A stretch of DNA of 64,000 bases from Penicillus capitatus. Its lineage: Eukaryota > Chlorophyta. This document shows positions 42,924-54,213 of the stretch, in pieces. The DNA lies in NCBI GenBank assembly GCA_965649825.1, contig OZ287707.1, forward strand, positions 620,001 to 684,000. The letters run 5' to 3'. The notes under the pieces are model-generated. The model was not told the DNA's origin and searched no databases. It saw nothing but the letters and a program-made list of their open reading frames with translations. Each line of letters begins with the position of its first letter. Within the stretch, counting starts at the first letter, position 1. The position numbers and the translations under genes are program-made.

Positions 42924-44888
42924 TTAATTGAGAACGGGAGTTCTCATACGACGGATGAATCGTGAAAAGGCCTGCCAATTATCAAACATCAGGCCGCCCA
43001 TTCTCAAAAACGTAACTTGCTGGAGACTGCACGACACTGCTTTCTCTCCAAACACGCTTTCTGTAATCCTCGAAAATGCATACTCATCATACCTAGACAT
43101 CCACAGACAGATATAATACATACAGCATCCCTGATGCGTGCACGTGCATACCTTTGAAGGGCGTTTTCGCCTGAAAGTGGAATGTTTGCACGCCTGGCAC
43201 CGGCAATGACCTGTTTCAAGAGGCCCTGTGGGGAGCACATGGATTCTGGTGGATGTTCACAGTCACGCATTTCCACACAGGTAAAGCTCAGCAGTGCATT
43301 GTGCCTCTGGACAACATCCATGATGGGCGCATATCCATCCCGTGTCTCGGTATTGTAATACCCAGCCGTTAGTTCTGCTGCATGCGAACGTGTCTTAAAC
43401 CACCAATGCACACCGGCCAGTTTTACGCCCAACGGCACACTGGCGACAAAGTGATGCGTTGAACTGCCGTCATGGTTTTTCTTTGTGGATTTTAATGTCC
43501 TTGGCCGTCCAGTCTTGTTCAAAACTTGATGGATCGCTGTCAGAATTCTATCAGCATGTTGGATCAACATGCTACTGTACCACTGCAGAAAGAACTGGCC
43601 ATAGCGCGAGTCAAATGTTCCGCAATGGCAATTGAAGAATCCCGTCTCCCATGACTTTGAATTATAGCAACCGGCGTCGTGTGGCCCACCGAAACCCCTG
43701 AAAATGATCGCCTCAGCTTCAAGGCAGATGCCAAAGCACGGCAACAGACGTACCATTCTTCGTGACCCGCCACCAATGCTGCCCTTCGGAGAGATGCAAG
43801 CATGTAGGAGTCGTAGCACTGAAACTCCCCCACTCCCGGAAACGTCCACCGTCCATCTCCCTCTGGATAGGCCGGATAACGCAGTTCTCCAGCTGGACCT
43901 AATCCAACTGTTATTTCGGTAATGACATCCCCGAACATAGACTGAAATTCATTTGCAAAAGCATCAACAAAATCTCTATAGATATCAACGGGTGTCCGGC
44001 CATGGAAAATGGGCTCTTCGTCGCAGCCCAATGAAAGGTACTCCTCGTTGCGATGTCCCTGTTTGTCTGTATAGAATATATCTGGGTTTTCATAACCGAT
44101 ATCTAAAACCCATTTAGGAAGAGGAATCTCACAAGTGTCTCCTACATTGCTACCAGCGGCGTGGAAGGACATGACCGCCTGCAGCTTCAGATCAGCTTCG
44201 CTTATCATCTGAAATAGCTTTCTGTAAGCTGAAAAGTCATAAATTTTGGGACCGTCGCGTTCAGCAATGCCCCACCAGATATCTACCATCACTCCATGCA
44301 CGCCCGTACGCTTAAAACGGTCCAGGGCTTGACGCAGTTCTTTCTCCTTCAACAACTGTGATTCTGCCTTACCCTGTTTCTCAATCACCGTCACCGTATC
44401 CAATGGCAACATGACATAGACAGGACATCCCGTCGACTCTGGCTGCTTCCAGGGTGCCTCATACCCCAGTCGACGAGGACGCAGCAATCGAGTGGCATTG
44501 CTTTGTAATGAAGGGGCTCCGTTGTTTAACGTTTCTTGCAACCTATAGCATGAATGCATAGGGACATGGTTGGTTCAATTTTGCTAAGAGATTACGGATG
44601 GATGTCGATGGTCGATTGAAGAATCTTTGTATCGTTCCCGAATGGATCTTGTGCAATGACCGTAGCTCTCATTGTTGTGTGAGGAATCTTCTCGCGCATA
44701 GGCATAGGCGATGTCAAACGCACCGTCTTGCCATTTTGGCATCGCAAGCGTGACGGCCCCCGACTCTGAGCACACACCGCAGCGTCTTTACGTAGCACTT
44801 GAATCGCAGCGCACTCGACCTGCTCAGGTCGACAGTATTTAGCGTGGATGACTGAAGTGCCTCGCGTCACTAAATGAAAAGAAGGCAT
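42924..44888 (-). CDS. Beta-amylase, intron-containing copy
   Basis: GH14 exo-enzyme releasing maltose from starch. The start MPSFHLVTRGTSVIHAK is followed by a non-conserved N-terminus, then an intron (GTAATCTC...GCTATAG). The catalytic domain begins GCPVYVMLPLDTV and carries GVHGVMVDIWWGIAE, SFHAAGSNVGD, LGCDEEPIFHGRT, GLGPAGELRYPAYPEGDGRW (first catalytic Glu), LAGVHWWF, FTCVEMRDCEHPPE and LSGENALQRYDEYAF (second catalytic Glu). A second intron (GTACGTC...TTTTCAG) splits the Trp codon of EEW, and a third of about 55 nt splits the Arg codon of QRY. All known catalytic residues are kept, so it is probably active. The N-terminus may be a plastid transit peptide. It is head-to-head with a paralogue at 46183. 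Confidence 0.93.
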
Positions 44889-45096
44889 CCTTTCAGGCGC
44901 GTTTCCACGTTAGACTGAAAAGAAAGGCAATGGGCCACGCACTCGGGCAAAACTGAGTTGGAGACAGCTGAACGAGGGCGAAACTTGATGCCTTGATGTC
45001 GTACGACGGACAGCGCCCACACAATTCAACGCGTCAGCACGACGTAATCTTGACGCGTAGAAAGACACCCCCACTTCCCTCGAACAAATGCCAAAT

Positions 45097-45748
45097 TTAC
45101 ATGCACCACTTCACACGCATGTCCCCTTTCATCATTGCATAAACCTCCACGACCTATCGCACAACACATGACTCCTGTGTTTGGCCACGGATCGTCGTCA
45201 TCCCACTTGATCGGCATTCTGAACCCAGACAGGACCGACAGTGACAGACAGGTACTTTCCATTCGAAGAGCTTCGCTGGCTCACACATTCTAAGTGAACG
45301 GGACCCAAGTGCTGTTCCACGACGGAGACCATCGAATCCACAAAATCCGTGCCGCCTGATCCGATCGCTGTGAACATTCGCTGACTCGGATACGAATTCA
45401 CCTGAGGGCAGTCACATCATTCTGCCCGCCTCCCATAGGACAAACGGCATGTACTTTCTTATCCAGCTCACGCCAACCGGACTCCCCCGTGGCACCACCC
45501 ATCACGAGATGTCTCCTGTCATTTACGTGGCCCTGCTTTTTCGCAAACTCTACATTCGTTCACTGGCAGATATGGAGAATCTCACGTGTGACTGTCTTAC
45601 CTGAGAGACGGTGTGTGAAAGCGTCTGCTGGATTCGTGTCATCTTCAGGTTCGGCAGCGAATCCTTTGGCGCGCAGGCGATGCTGTGGACGTCGTCCCCA
45701 CGGAGTTCGCAGCACTCCAATCCGCACGACGTTGCCGATCGACGTCAT
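45097..45748 (-). CDS. DUF493 / YbeD-like plastid protein
   Basis: Small conserved domain family found in bacteria and plant plastids, of unclear role. The start MTSIGNVVRIGVLRTPWGRR is a transit-peptide-like sequence, then KGFAAEPEDDTNPADAF. An upstream exon reads SGWRELDKK. A 51-nt intron (GTACATGCC...CCCTCAG) joins it to VNSYPSQRMFTAIGSGG, followed by DFVDSMVSVVEQHLGPVHLE, SSNGKYLSVTVGPVWV and, after another intron, VYAMMKGDMRVKWCM and TAA. This order matches plant DUF493 proteins throughout. The splice between the presequence exon and SGWRELDKK is not fully resolved. It lies between two beta-amylase genes. Confidence 0.78.
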
Positions 45749-46182
45749 AACGCTGAAGATGACGGGCGACAATGATCAGCAATGCCTCAGCGACACGTTG
45801 GCGTGAAGACCACTGCGTTGCGACTACGAGGTCACGTCAAATCGCATTCTCAACAAACGCGCCAGTTTTGTTCGCGAAGCCGACATTCGCGATACACGAT
45901 CGAGTTCTTTGTCCTACTGTCGTCCGCTTATTATTTTCACGACGCTGCTGTATTTGTCCGTCTCCTCCGAGGGCGGCACTTTATGCGAAGACGACTAGCG
46001 ACGTCGCTCGTGGGAAATTGTGGACGTGCTGTGTATGCAAGGGGTTTTTGATGGCGTATCATTCTTTACAAGTTATTAAGAGCAACACCAACAGCAGCAG
46101 TTTTGAGAGATTCTCTTGTCACCGCCGTCCCTTTCTAATGGTATGTGCTTTCTCGGAATGACAACTGGCAGACGAAGCGACG
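45749..46182. other. Divergent 5' region of DUF493 and beta-amylase 2
   Basis: The 434 bp between two divergent genes hold overlapping weak frames only. They must contain both promoters. No clear motif was seen. Confidence 0.4.
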
Positions 46183-47936
46183 ATGCAGGCAAGATGTTGT
46201 GTGAAGAGCAGTCGGTCCTTTACGAGACGTCGACCGCTTAGAAGACTTAGACCTCGCGTCTACATTGAACGCGCCGAAGCAGACGTGTCAAGAATGGAAC
46301 GTATTCGAGCGCCGCCTCACTCTCCTGCCCGTGTTAAGTATCGTCGAGGCAGCCCAACCAATGCCGACCATGTTGAGATCAACAGGCACATCACAGCACA
46401 CGGCAGAGTGAATGGTCCGATGATGTGTGTGTGCCATGCAGATTGTTGCATCAGAGTTTTGAGGAAGTGACGTTTCCCGCTTCAGAGGATGAGGAATGGG
46501 AACCCTCCGCTCGAAACTCTTGTGTTCCGCTACGGCCATCGACTGGTGGTTGTCCTGTTTTTGTCATGTTGCCGTTGGATACTGTATGGATAACAACAGA
46601 ACAAGACAAGTCGTTGTCATTCTTGAGAAAGGAGAAAGCTCTGGAATTGGCGCTGCAGACCTTTAAGCGAGCTGGAGTAGAGGGTGTTATGGTGGACATC
46701 TGGTGGGGTATTGTCGAGCGCAATGGCCCACGTGACTATGATTTTACGGCATATAAGCGTCTGTTTCGGATGATTTCTGATGCTGGGTTGAAGATCCAGG
46801 CTGTTTTGAGTTTTCACGCAGCTGGCAGTAATGTGGGAGATACCTGTAAGATCCCATTGCCTCAGTGGCTGCTGAGTATAGGAGAAGAGAATCCGGATAT
46901 TTTCTACACAGATAAAAACCGATTCCGCAACAAGGAGTGTCTGTCGCTGGGTTGCGATGAGGAGCCAATATTTCACGGCCGTACTGCCGTTGGAATTTAT
47001 AAGGAGTTCTCTTCTGCTTTTGTGAATACATTTAGAGGACTGGTGGGAACAGTGATCACTGAAATCACTGTGGGATTGGGACCTGCGGGTGAACTGCGTT
47101 ATCCCTCATACCCAGAAGGCGATGGAAGATGGAGGTTCCCAGGTGTGGGCGAATTTCAATGCTATGACAGATATATGTTGAAAAGTTTGAGTGAAGCTGC
47201 TGAACGTATTGGACATCCAGAATGGGGAAGAGGAGGTCCCCATGATGCTGGACACTATAACGCATATGCGTGGGATACAGGCTTCTTCAAACACTGGGGC
47301 AGATTTCAGAGTGAATACGGCGAATTCTTTCTAAGCTGGTACAGCGATCGACTCATCGAACACGCAGAAAGAGTTCTAGGTGCCATATCTGAAGTCCTTG
47401 GAAAAGCTGGCGAGCGAAAGGCATCGCGATCCATAAGTCGTCCTTATGGAGGCTGCTGGATGCACGAATTCGAATCTGCCTGTCACCTGGGAGTGAAGTT
47501 GGCTGGTGTGCACTGGTGGTTCAACACAAACAGCCATGCTGCGGAATTGACTGCTGGATATTACAACACTCGATTTAGGAATGGATATGATAAGATCATT
47601 GAGAGTCTGAAGCGCTTTGACGTGCATGTGAGTTTTACTTGTGTGGAGATGCGTGACTGTGATCACCCACCAGAAGCTGCCTGTTCCCCTCAAAGACTTC
47701 TGGCTCAGATCATCGACAGCTGCCACCGCCACAGAGTGCATCTAACTGGAGAGAACGCTCTGCAGAGATATGATCGTTATGCATTTGGACGAATACTGGA
47801 GAGTGCTTTTGGGGAGAACTCAAGAGCAGGCACGCTTGATCAAATCACCTTTCTCAGAATGGCAGATCGTATGTTTGATAACTGGGGAAGCTTCCAAACA
47901 TTCTTGGATCAGATGAAGGGCACGCATTTGATGTGA
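46183..47936 (+). CDS. Beta-amylase, nearly intron-free paralogue
   Basis: Second GH14 gene. The start MQARCCVKSSRSFTRRRPLR is a strong Arg/Ser-rich transit peptide. One 47-nt intron (46408-46454, GTGAATG...GCATCAG) joins HGR to SFEEVTFPASED, and the rest is a single exon. Catalytic landmarks are GCPVFVMLPLDTV, MVDIWWGIVERNGP, SFHAAGSNVGD, CDEEPIFHGRT, GLGPAGELRYPSYP (Glu), GVHWWFNTNSHAAEL, FTCVEMRDCDHPPE and LTGENALQRYDRYAFG (Glu). It ends KGTHLM and TGA. It lacks the two introns that interrupt the catalytic domain of the neighbour at 42924-44888, so the copies differ in structure as well as sequence. Predicted to be plastid-located and active. Confidence 0.94.
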
Positions 47937-48990
47937 CAGCACATCTCTGCATATCCTCCCTCGATCTCTGATAACATGACAAGGCACCGGGATTTATATG
48001 TTTACGCGTTCGTTTGTCGAAATAATGTTTTGTGGATGGAAGACTTCCTGTAGGAAATTCTGTGGGTTTGCGAACATACTGTCTCGCTTAGATCCTTGGC
48101 GGGTTTTGCACCTTATGTCGCATCAGCGAGCCAGCTGATGCCTCACGATCTGCTGTTTTTGCACCGCTTATTCTGTCTCTTTGGTTCTATCCTTTCATTT
48201 TGTGTATTCAGTTTTGAAGAAAGAGAGGAGTTTGAGAGTCGCATCTGCTCAACGTCTGTACGAAGTTCTTTGAGACTGCTGTATCTGGAATCTTTCTTCT
48301 TTGTAAATTTTGTCGACGTTGATTTGACTTTGAAGATGCCATTAACATTTTCAAGTCATAACGTTACCATAAATGTGAATTGTTTGTGCCATCGCAGTCA
48401 TGACGGCCAGTGTGTACCCATCTATCAACACATGTATCTCTACTCCGTACAGTCTGCACACATTCAATCAATGCTTTCTTTCCGTCCCTAGCCGAATTGT
48501 CAGTCTTCCTCCGAATTGTGGATACCTGTCTGCATTCTTTTTTCCATTCTGTGGGTTTCTGTCGTGCGAACGATCACCATCGCATCTTTTTGTGGGGTTC
48601 TCATACTTAGCTTTCTTCGATCTGATCTATCTTGTGTGTCTAGAATAATGTCAATCTCAATTCCGCTAATGTCATAATGTTGTTTTCTATGTTCAATGGG
48701 CTGCATATGCACATGGTAGTAGGACTGGGGCAATCCTCGATTTTTGTCTGTGGCGAGCTTTGTCCGTACCTTGGTTTTTAACTCAGGTAATGTGTGATCG
48801 ATCTCCGAGCAGAGGCAAAACAGAGAGCTCCTGCCTACTGCATGGCTACAAGTGTCAAATACCTCAACGTTAGCCGTTCAAGAACATCAACGCTAGAAAC
48901 GCCACTTTGAGAGTTTGTCTCTTGTCTGTAACTTCGTTATGTATTGGCAATTGCCGAGTCACACGGAAGCGGAAGCTCGATAGACTGCGC
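47937..48990. other. Intergenic, no supported gene
   Basis: About 1 kb of T-rich sequence between convergent genes. The hydrophobic plus frames here (for example 48096-48491) are an effect of T-richness and show no family features. Confidence 0.5.
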
Positions 48991-50978
48991 CTATCGACCG
49001 GTTTTGATGCGATGCTTTGTCGTTCGGTACAGATCGGACACCGTTTCCGCCAGCGCTTCGCACTTCGCCTCCACCGTCAAGTGATGATCTCGCACTTCTT
49101 TGTAACACTGTTTTAGCTTCTGATATCGCAGATCGACATTTTTCAACGTCGATTTGCATGCTTCGTAAATCTACACTCGCGCAGAGAATCAACGACGAGA
49201 ACGCATACCCATCTCGCATTCACCTGATTGACGTACACTTCGATTTTGGATGTCTTGCCGTCAGCTTTTCTTCGTGCTTCTTCCGTGGCACGTAGAGATT
49301 TCTCAATAGCAGTCAGCTGCTTAGATAGATCGAATATCTGTCCAGAAATGAACTTCTCTCGACTCTCGGCTGAAGCGTGACACTGAGTCTGCTCTTCAGT
49401 GATCTGCCGGAATCGTTGTCGCGCACGACGGTGGCGCTTTGTTTGAATGTCACGCACGTCGCTGATCTCTAACCAACATTGATGCGTTTTTTCCTCGAGT
49501 TCATCGACCGCTCGTCTCAGATTTGAGATATCGACATCGTGTCTTGCATTCCGATCTGAATGGATGTCTGTCGTCTCGATGGCAGCTGGCGAAGCCGATA
49601 GAGTCCCGCAGACTGATCCCAGTTCCGAAACGATCTTTCCATCGCTGCATCGGAAAACCGAACGCGCATCGGACGAATCACGCATTCTGTTCACGATCTC
49701 GGTCTTCTGAACACCCGAGTTACGAAACGCATCGTCGATTCTCCATGCACCGGCATCGCGCTTTTCTCGATATCCCCGATCGCCACCGTGCGATTTCGAT
49801 TTGTTCGAGTGTGAGGAACGCGGACGACGTTTCTGTTGACAACTAGAGCTCCGAAATGGCTTCTCTTTGAATTGACTCGCGAGTTCCTTGTAGGCGTCTG
49901 TCATATCCTGCACTTTATTGCTGACGAGATCGTAAGATTCCATGAGTCCCTGAAGCCCGAGAATTCAATACTGTCACACTGCACCGCACATTTACTTTCA
50001 TCAGCAGTTCCATCTTCTCGTTGGAGACTTCGGACGCACTCCTGCAGCACAATTCACGACCATTGAGTGCGGTGTTACGCGACAGCGGCGGCTACCGAAT
50101 TCGCTCGTTCAATTTAAAGACAGCCGTCGTGATGGCCTTGTCTATTCCTTTGCGCAGCTGTCTGCCAGTGAAGTCCTTGATCTCGTCTGCCAAGTACTCC
50201 AGCCTCTTGTCCTTGTGCATACCGTCCTCACACTGTTTCATCATCTTCTTCAGCAGAGCCATATCTTCCTTGCTCGATGCCAGACCTTCGCTGCAGTGGC
50301 GAGATCATTTTGATCGCTTAGAAGAACCGGTCTGACAGACCTGATGGTTTCGAGGATCGTCTGGAGGGTCGTGTCAGGAGTGACGACGGGTATTCGGCCT
50401 GAGTCCTTTGCTGTCTTCTCTTTTTGAAGTGTGGAGTGGATTGGCCGGTGCGTTCGGTAAGCGAATTTTTCCAAGAGTTTGTTCGTGCGCTGTCTTGGCG
50501 ATCGCACGATTCTGTCGGATACCGATTCACTGCGGCTGCTGCATCTTCCTGCCGTGTCCTTTGCGTTTTCTTTCGTCCTGACATCGTCTTCCTGTCGCAT
50601 TCCCATGCGTTCCTGCCGCTGCTTTTTTGCATTTCTCTCCAGCAGCGCCCTGCCTTTTTGATTCGAGTATTCAAAATCGGACGATTCGGATGAATCGCAA
50701 ACGCTGTCGTCGACGGCGTGTTCGTCTTTATGAACAGCGCGACGCTGAAGGTGGTGGGTTCCTGCCGAGGACTGGCCTCTTCGACACTGCTGCTGCTGCT
50801 TTATCCACATGGGATCTGTCGCATTCGCAAGGTCATCGCTGCTCTCGTCAGATGCGCTCGACATTTTCTTGACGTCATCCATTAAGGCAGTCGTTTCCTG
50901 TGGTTTGCTACAAAACAGATGCGGCCATTTGTCTGGTACTTCGCGCTGCGAAAAGAGATCGTCGTCTATCGAATACAT
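48991..50978 (-). CDS. Coiled-coil protein, function unknown
   Basis: The start MYSIDDDLFSQREVPDKW opens a Ser/Asp/Lys-rich N-terminus. A helical block follows: SSKEDMALLKKMMKQCEDG, KRLEYLADEIKDFTGRQL, RKGIDKAITTAVFKLNERIR. Introns (GTAGCCG...GCTGCAG and others) lead to SASEVSNEKMELLMKVN, ESYDLVSNKVQDMTDAYKEL, a basic KKRRPRSSHSNKSK-like stretch, and a long coiled coil (DISNLRRAVDELEEKTHQCW, FDLSKQLTAIEKSLRATEEA). The last exon is KNVDLRYQKLKQCYKEVRDH, ending RIKTGR and TAG. Composition suggests a cytoskeletal, centrosomal or ciliary scaffold, but no family is recognised. Reading is supported by consistent splice phases. Confidence 0.6.
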
Positions 50979-51060
50979 TGTAGCTGTCTACGAAAACGAC
51001 GTCGCCGTCGCCGTAGACGTCAATTTCAGATCACACATCGCAGTAATATTTCAGTCGTTC

Positions 51061-51979
51061 TTAAGGCGTTGCGGTGCAGATGTCTCCGGAGCAACGATAT
51101 CTGGTGTGCGTTTCTCCTCCACGTAACTGCGACAACAGAAGGCCGCTGCGACAAATACGAAGAACAGAGACCCATCCAGAATGGCTTCCCAAACTGTCAA
51201 AACGATCCTCAGATGATCTGCCAAACGCAACAACCATCTCAACAAGGACGAGGGAGAAGACACATGCTTGCTTGCCTGTATTTTCCATAAAACCGACAGC
51301 TAAGACATGTGAGAGCAGATGTGGATAGAGTTCCGCCTTTGGATACTTAACGTGATACCAGAAACGAATAAGCATTTGCTAAAGGAACACACATCCCGGT
51401 AATAAAGCTCATCGTTGTTTAGCAGGGAGGTGACCTCAGCTGTGAGAAAAGTCAGAAGAACGCCGTAGGTTTTCACAAAGACCATCCGTTCAGTTCGCTG
51501 ACCGATCGCCGCTGGACACATTCGCTGTCATTACGGCAGAAGGCAGACAGCATACCTAGTCGATAGGCAATAATTGCCAAGACCTCGAGACAGATCAAGA
51601 TAATGGCTTGGTAAGGATAAGGGCCGTTGATAATGGTGGGAACAGCACACCACAATGCAAGGAGCGCCATGAGGGGCACCTGTAGACATTCCTTATGCCA
51701 CAACAGAGTTTTCGTACCGTCGGCTCTCACATGGCAGTAGAAGAGGATTCTGGTGTATTTCTTCAGCACCGCAATGCGTTTGTATTTGTTTTCGATGATC
51801 ATTCGAAACGCATGGTCAGAGCCATCCGTCCCTTCCTGCACAGCATGGTTCGCTGGATCGTGAGGGGGTGTTTCGATGGCGTGTTACGGGTCTGGGTCCA
51901 CGGACAAGTTGTGTGGATTGTTCACGGTTTGGCATTGGAATGGCGACAACATGAATACAGAGATGCGTTTGATGCGCAT
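51061..51979 (-). CDS. Small multi-pass membrane protein, unrecognised
   Basis: From MRIKRISVFMLSPFQCQT an intron leads to EGTDGSDHAFRMIIENKYKR and RILFYCHVRADGTKTLLWHK. Hydrophobic segments follow: VPLMALLALWCAVPTIING, AIILICLEVLAIIAYRL, then after a 46-nt intron RMVFVKTYGVLLTFLTAE, and after a 60-nt intron QMLIRFWYHVKYPKAELYPH with LLSHVLAVGFMENTGK. That gives three or four membrane spans. The frame then reads on to a TAA at 51061, though further splicing is possible. An earlier in-frame ATG at 52096 would overlap the start of the divergent AKR2-like gene, so 51979 is preferred. No family is recognised. Confidence 0.55.
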
Positions 51980-52078
51980 TTTCACATCGTTCCGTTTTGA
52001 ATGCATATCTTTCAGCTCAGACCATCTGCTGCACAGCGATGCTTCTCTGGGCGACATGGCGCTGATCGCGCACTGAAG

Positions 52079-53041
52079 ATGCGTCCTATGACACATCGCC
52101 TACGCCGTTGCTGGACGCGCTGTTCGGCGGCGCCTGATCCTGAACAGCTCAAAAAAATACAAGAAACGGTCGATGCTGCAATGAAAGAAAATCCACAAGT
52201 GACAGACACATCTCACTCCGTTGTCCGTTTGTTTCGATTTTTGTGATAAAGTTCCGGGATAAGATGAACCAAATGCAAGAAGCGATGAAAGACCCTCGAG
52301 TACAGCAGCAGGTGAAGGAGACCGTTGCTTACATGCAGAGTGCAGAAGTGAGTGCTGCCAAACACATAACGACTGGCGAAACAGATACTCATTCAGCCTA
52401 CTCTTTAGGCCAAAGCACGGATTCAGGCGTTGCGAGACGATCCAGAACTGAAAGAAAAATTCGACGCCATTGAGAAAGGGGGCGTCGGTGCCATGATGAA
52501 GGTGATGGGCGATGTCAAGTTCCTTGAGAAAGTTGGGCGTGCCGTGGGACCTCCGCCAGGGATGGGTACCACTCAACCGCCGGCAGAGAGCGCACCTGTA
52601 GATACAACGCCACAGAGCGATCCCGTGGACGACCTCCAGATGCCCGAAATCAACACCCTGCTGGATGCAGCAAAATACGGCGATATCGAAGCGGTGGAAG
52701 ATTTCTTGGCGATCGGCAAGGATCCAAACCTCGTCGATGAATTCAATCGCAGTCCACTGCACTTTGCTGTATCGATTCAGCATATGGAGATTATCGATAC
52801 TCTCCTCACGGCCGGTGCAAACATTGAAATCCGCGATTCCAAAGACAACACGCCATTACATTATGCAGCCGGTTATGGGCAAACGAAGGCGCTGAGACGG
52901 TTGCTTGAGGCTGGAGCAGATGGTTCTGTGAGAAATCAGAACGGGAAGACACCGGCAGACGTAGCCAAACTGAGTGATCAGAATCCAGTCCTGCAGGAGG
53001 AAGATCTCATGGGTCAGTTAAACAAAATGGCATCTGTCTAA
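52079..53041 (+). CDS. AKR2-like ankyrin-repeat protein (STI1 + ankyrin)
   Basis: Resembles plant AKR2, a cytosolic chaperone and targeting factor for plastid outer-envelope membrane proteins. The Arg-rich start MRPMTHRLRRCWTRCSAAPD is followed by PEQLKKIQETVDAAMKENPQ. After a 53-nt intron an STI1-like helical domain reads FRDKMNQMQEAMKDPRVQQQ, and after another intron AKARIQALRDDPELKEKF and GVGAMMKVMGDVKFLEKVGR. A Pro-rich linker precedes ankyrin repeats: INTLLDAAKYGDIEAVEDFL, SPLHFAVSIQHMEIIDTLL, TPLHYAAGYGQTKALRRLL, KTPADVAKL. Stop TAA after MASV. Hip/ST13-like proteins share the STI1 part but have TPRs, not ankyrins, so AKR2 fits best. Confidence 0.85.
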
Positions 53042-53086
53042 AAGACATGACCGCGGCGTCTGAGAACTTATTTTGCGAACGAGAGT

Positions 53087-54089
53087 ATGTTGGTTTGTGC
53101 GGAACAAGACCCTTCTTTTGACGCATTCACAAATCCGGAGACCCTTTTGCAGGCCGTTCTATCAGCTGCATGGCTAAAGGCGGCGACCACTTCTTTTCTT
53201 AAACGCGAGAGCGATATCGATCGTCAGCGCAAAGTGGTCGGCGTCGTGCAGAAGGAATCGGCACGTGTCGCGCTCCTCGACGAGCCCGATATTGTTCTGT
53301 CTTCGAACAGTGCGACAACATGTGTGATTGCGGTCGCCGTGTGCCACCATTCAGGCTATGCTTCTGTGGCGCATTTTGATGAAGGCGTTGCGACGCGCGC
53401 GAACTTTGTGCAATGGCTGCGCGATATGACGCATCCGGATGTGTATCTTGTCGGCGACTTTGCCCTGCCAACGGAATCCAGGGTAAGGATTGAACTTCAC
53501 TGTCACAGAATCGGCCGCAGCGTGGTGCTTGGTATAGGTATCGATATCGGCGAGGCTGTTGTGGTTTTTGCATGGCCATTCGACGATTCGTGCCGTTCTG
53601 AAATTGGCATGTGTGCGCGAGGCGAATACGATGGCGGATGGGTTTCCTGCTGCCTACGCGCTGTGCTTCGATTGCCGCCGAGAGTTGGCGTTTCCCGACG
53701 TTCCGCACGTCATCGAGATTCCTGCGTCGATCGAACGCCATGTCAGAATGTGGTGTCAAACGGGACGGAAACTGCAAGACGTGTATGACGAGGCGAAGCA
53801 TCAGTTGTGTATTCGTGGATTCCGTATCAGACTTTCTCTCGATCCTTTGTATTATCTCACTCTTTCCGACGCCGAATTGCTGCGACAATGTTCGACATCA
53901 CCAGAACACGAGCCGCCAAGCTTCGTCAAAGGCAAAACACCTTTCAGTTGCCGCTTTGTTTTAAAGTTTTCCATAGAGGTGCGAGGGGGATGGCAGTGGT
54001 TGGCAGACCGACTGTTAGATCCATTGGATCAAGAGGATCAATGGTTTGAATGGCGGAATGGCGTTGGGTGGTGTTGCGTCGATGCATGA
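53087..54089 (+). CDS. NTAN1: Protein N-terminal asparagine amidohydrolase (NTAN1)
   Basis: Tertiary-destabilising enzyme of the Arg/N-degron pathway that deamidates N-terminal Asn to Asp. The N-terminal half has VVGVVQKESARVALLDEPDI, SNSATTCVIAVAV with the catalytic-Cys motif ATTC, YASVAHFDEG and HPDVYLVGDFALPTESR. One or two short introns near 53484-53560 are not resolved exactly. The C-terminal half matches the family closely: LACVREANTMADGFPAAYAL, ELAFPDVPHVIEIPA, VRMWCQTGRKLQDVYDEAK, YYLTLSDAELLRQCSTSPEH, EPPSFV, and a terminal QWFEWRNGVGWCCVDA before TGA. It starts 46 bp after the AKR2-like stop, on the same strand. Confidence 0.88.
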
Positions 54090-54213
54090 GGCGCACATCG
54101 ACTGGACCATGCATGGGTTTCAAAATGTTGTCAAAAATAACAAATTCTCGGTGCATTTCTCTGGGTTTCTTCACTCAAGAGAGATAATAAGTTTTCTTTG
54201 TCTCGGCACTGCC

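Noticed and set aside
49143-50700. Plus-strand ORFs rich in Ser, Cys and Phe across the coiled-coil gene
   Set aside because: They are shadows of the reverse-strand coiled-coil exons, which show heptad character and consistent splice phases.
51400-51420. A 14-nt intron in the small membrane protein gene
   Set aside because: A 60-nt GT-AG intron starting further upstream gives the same downstream frame and fits the usual size.
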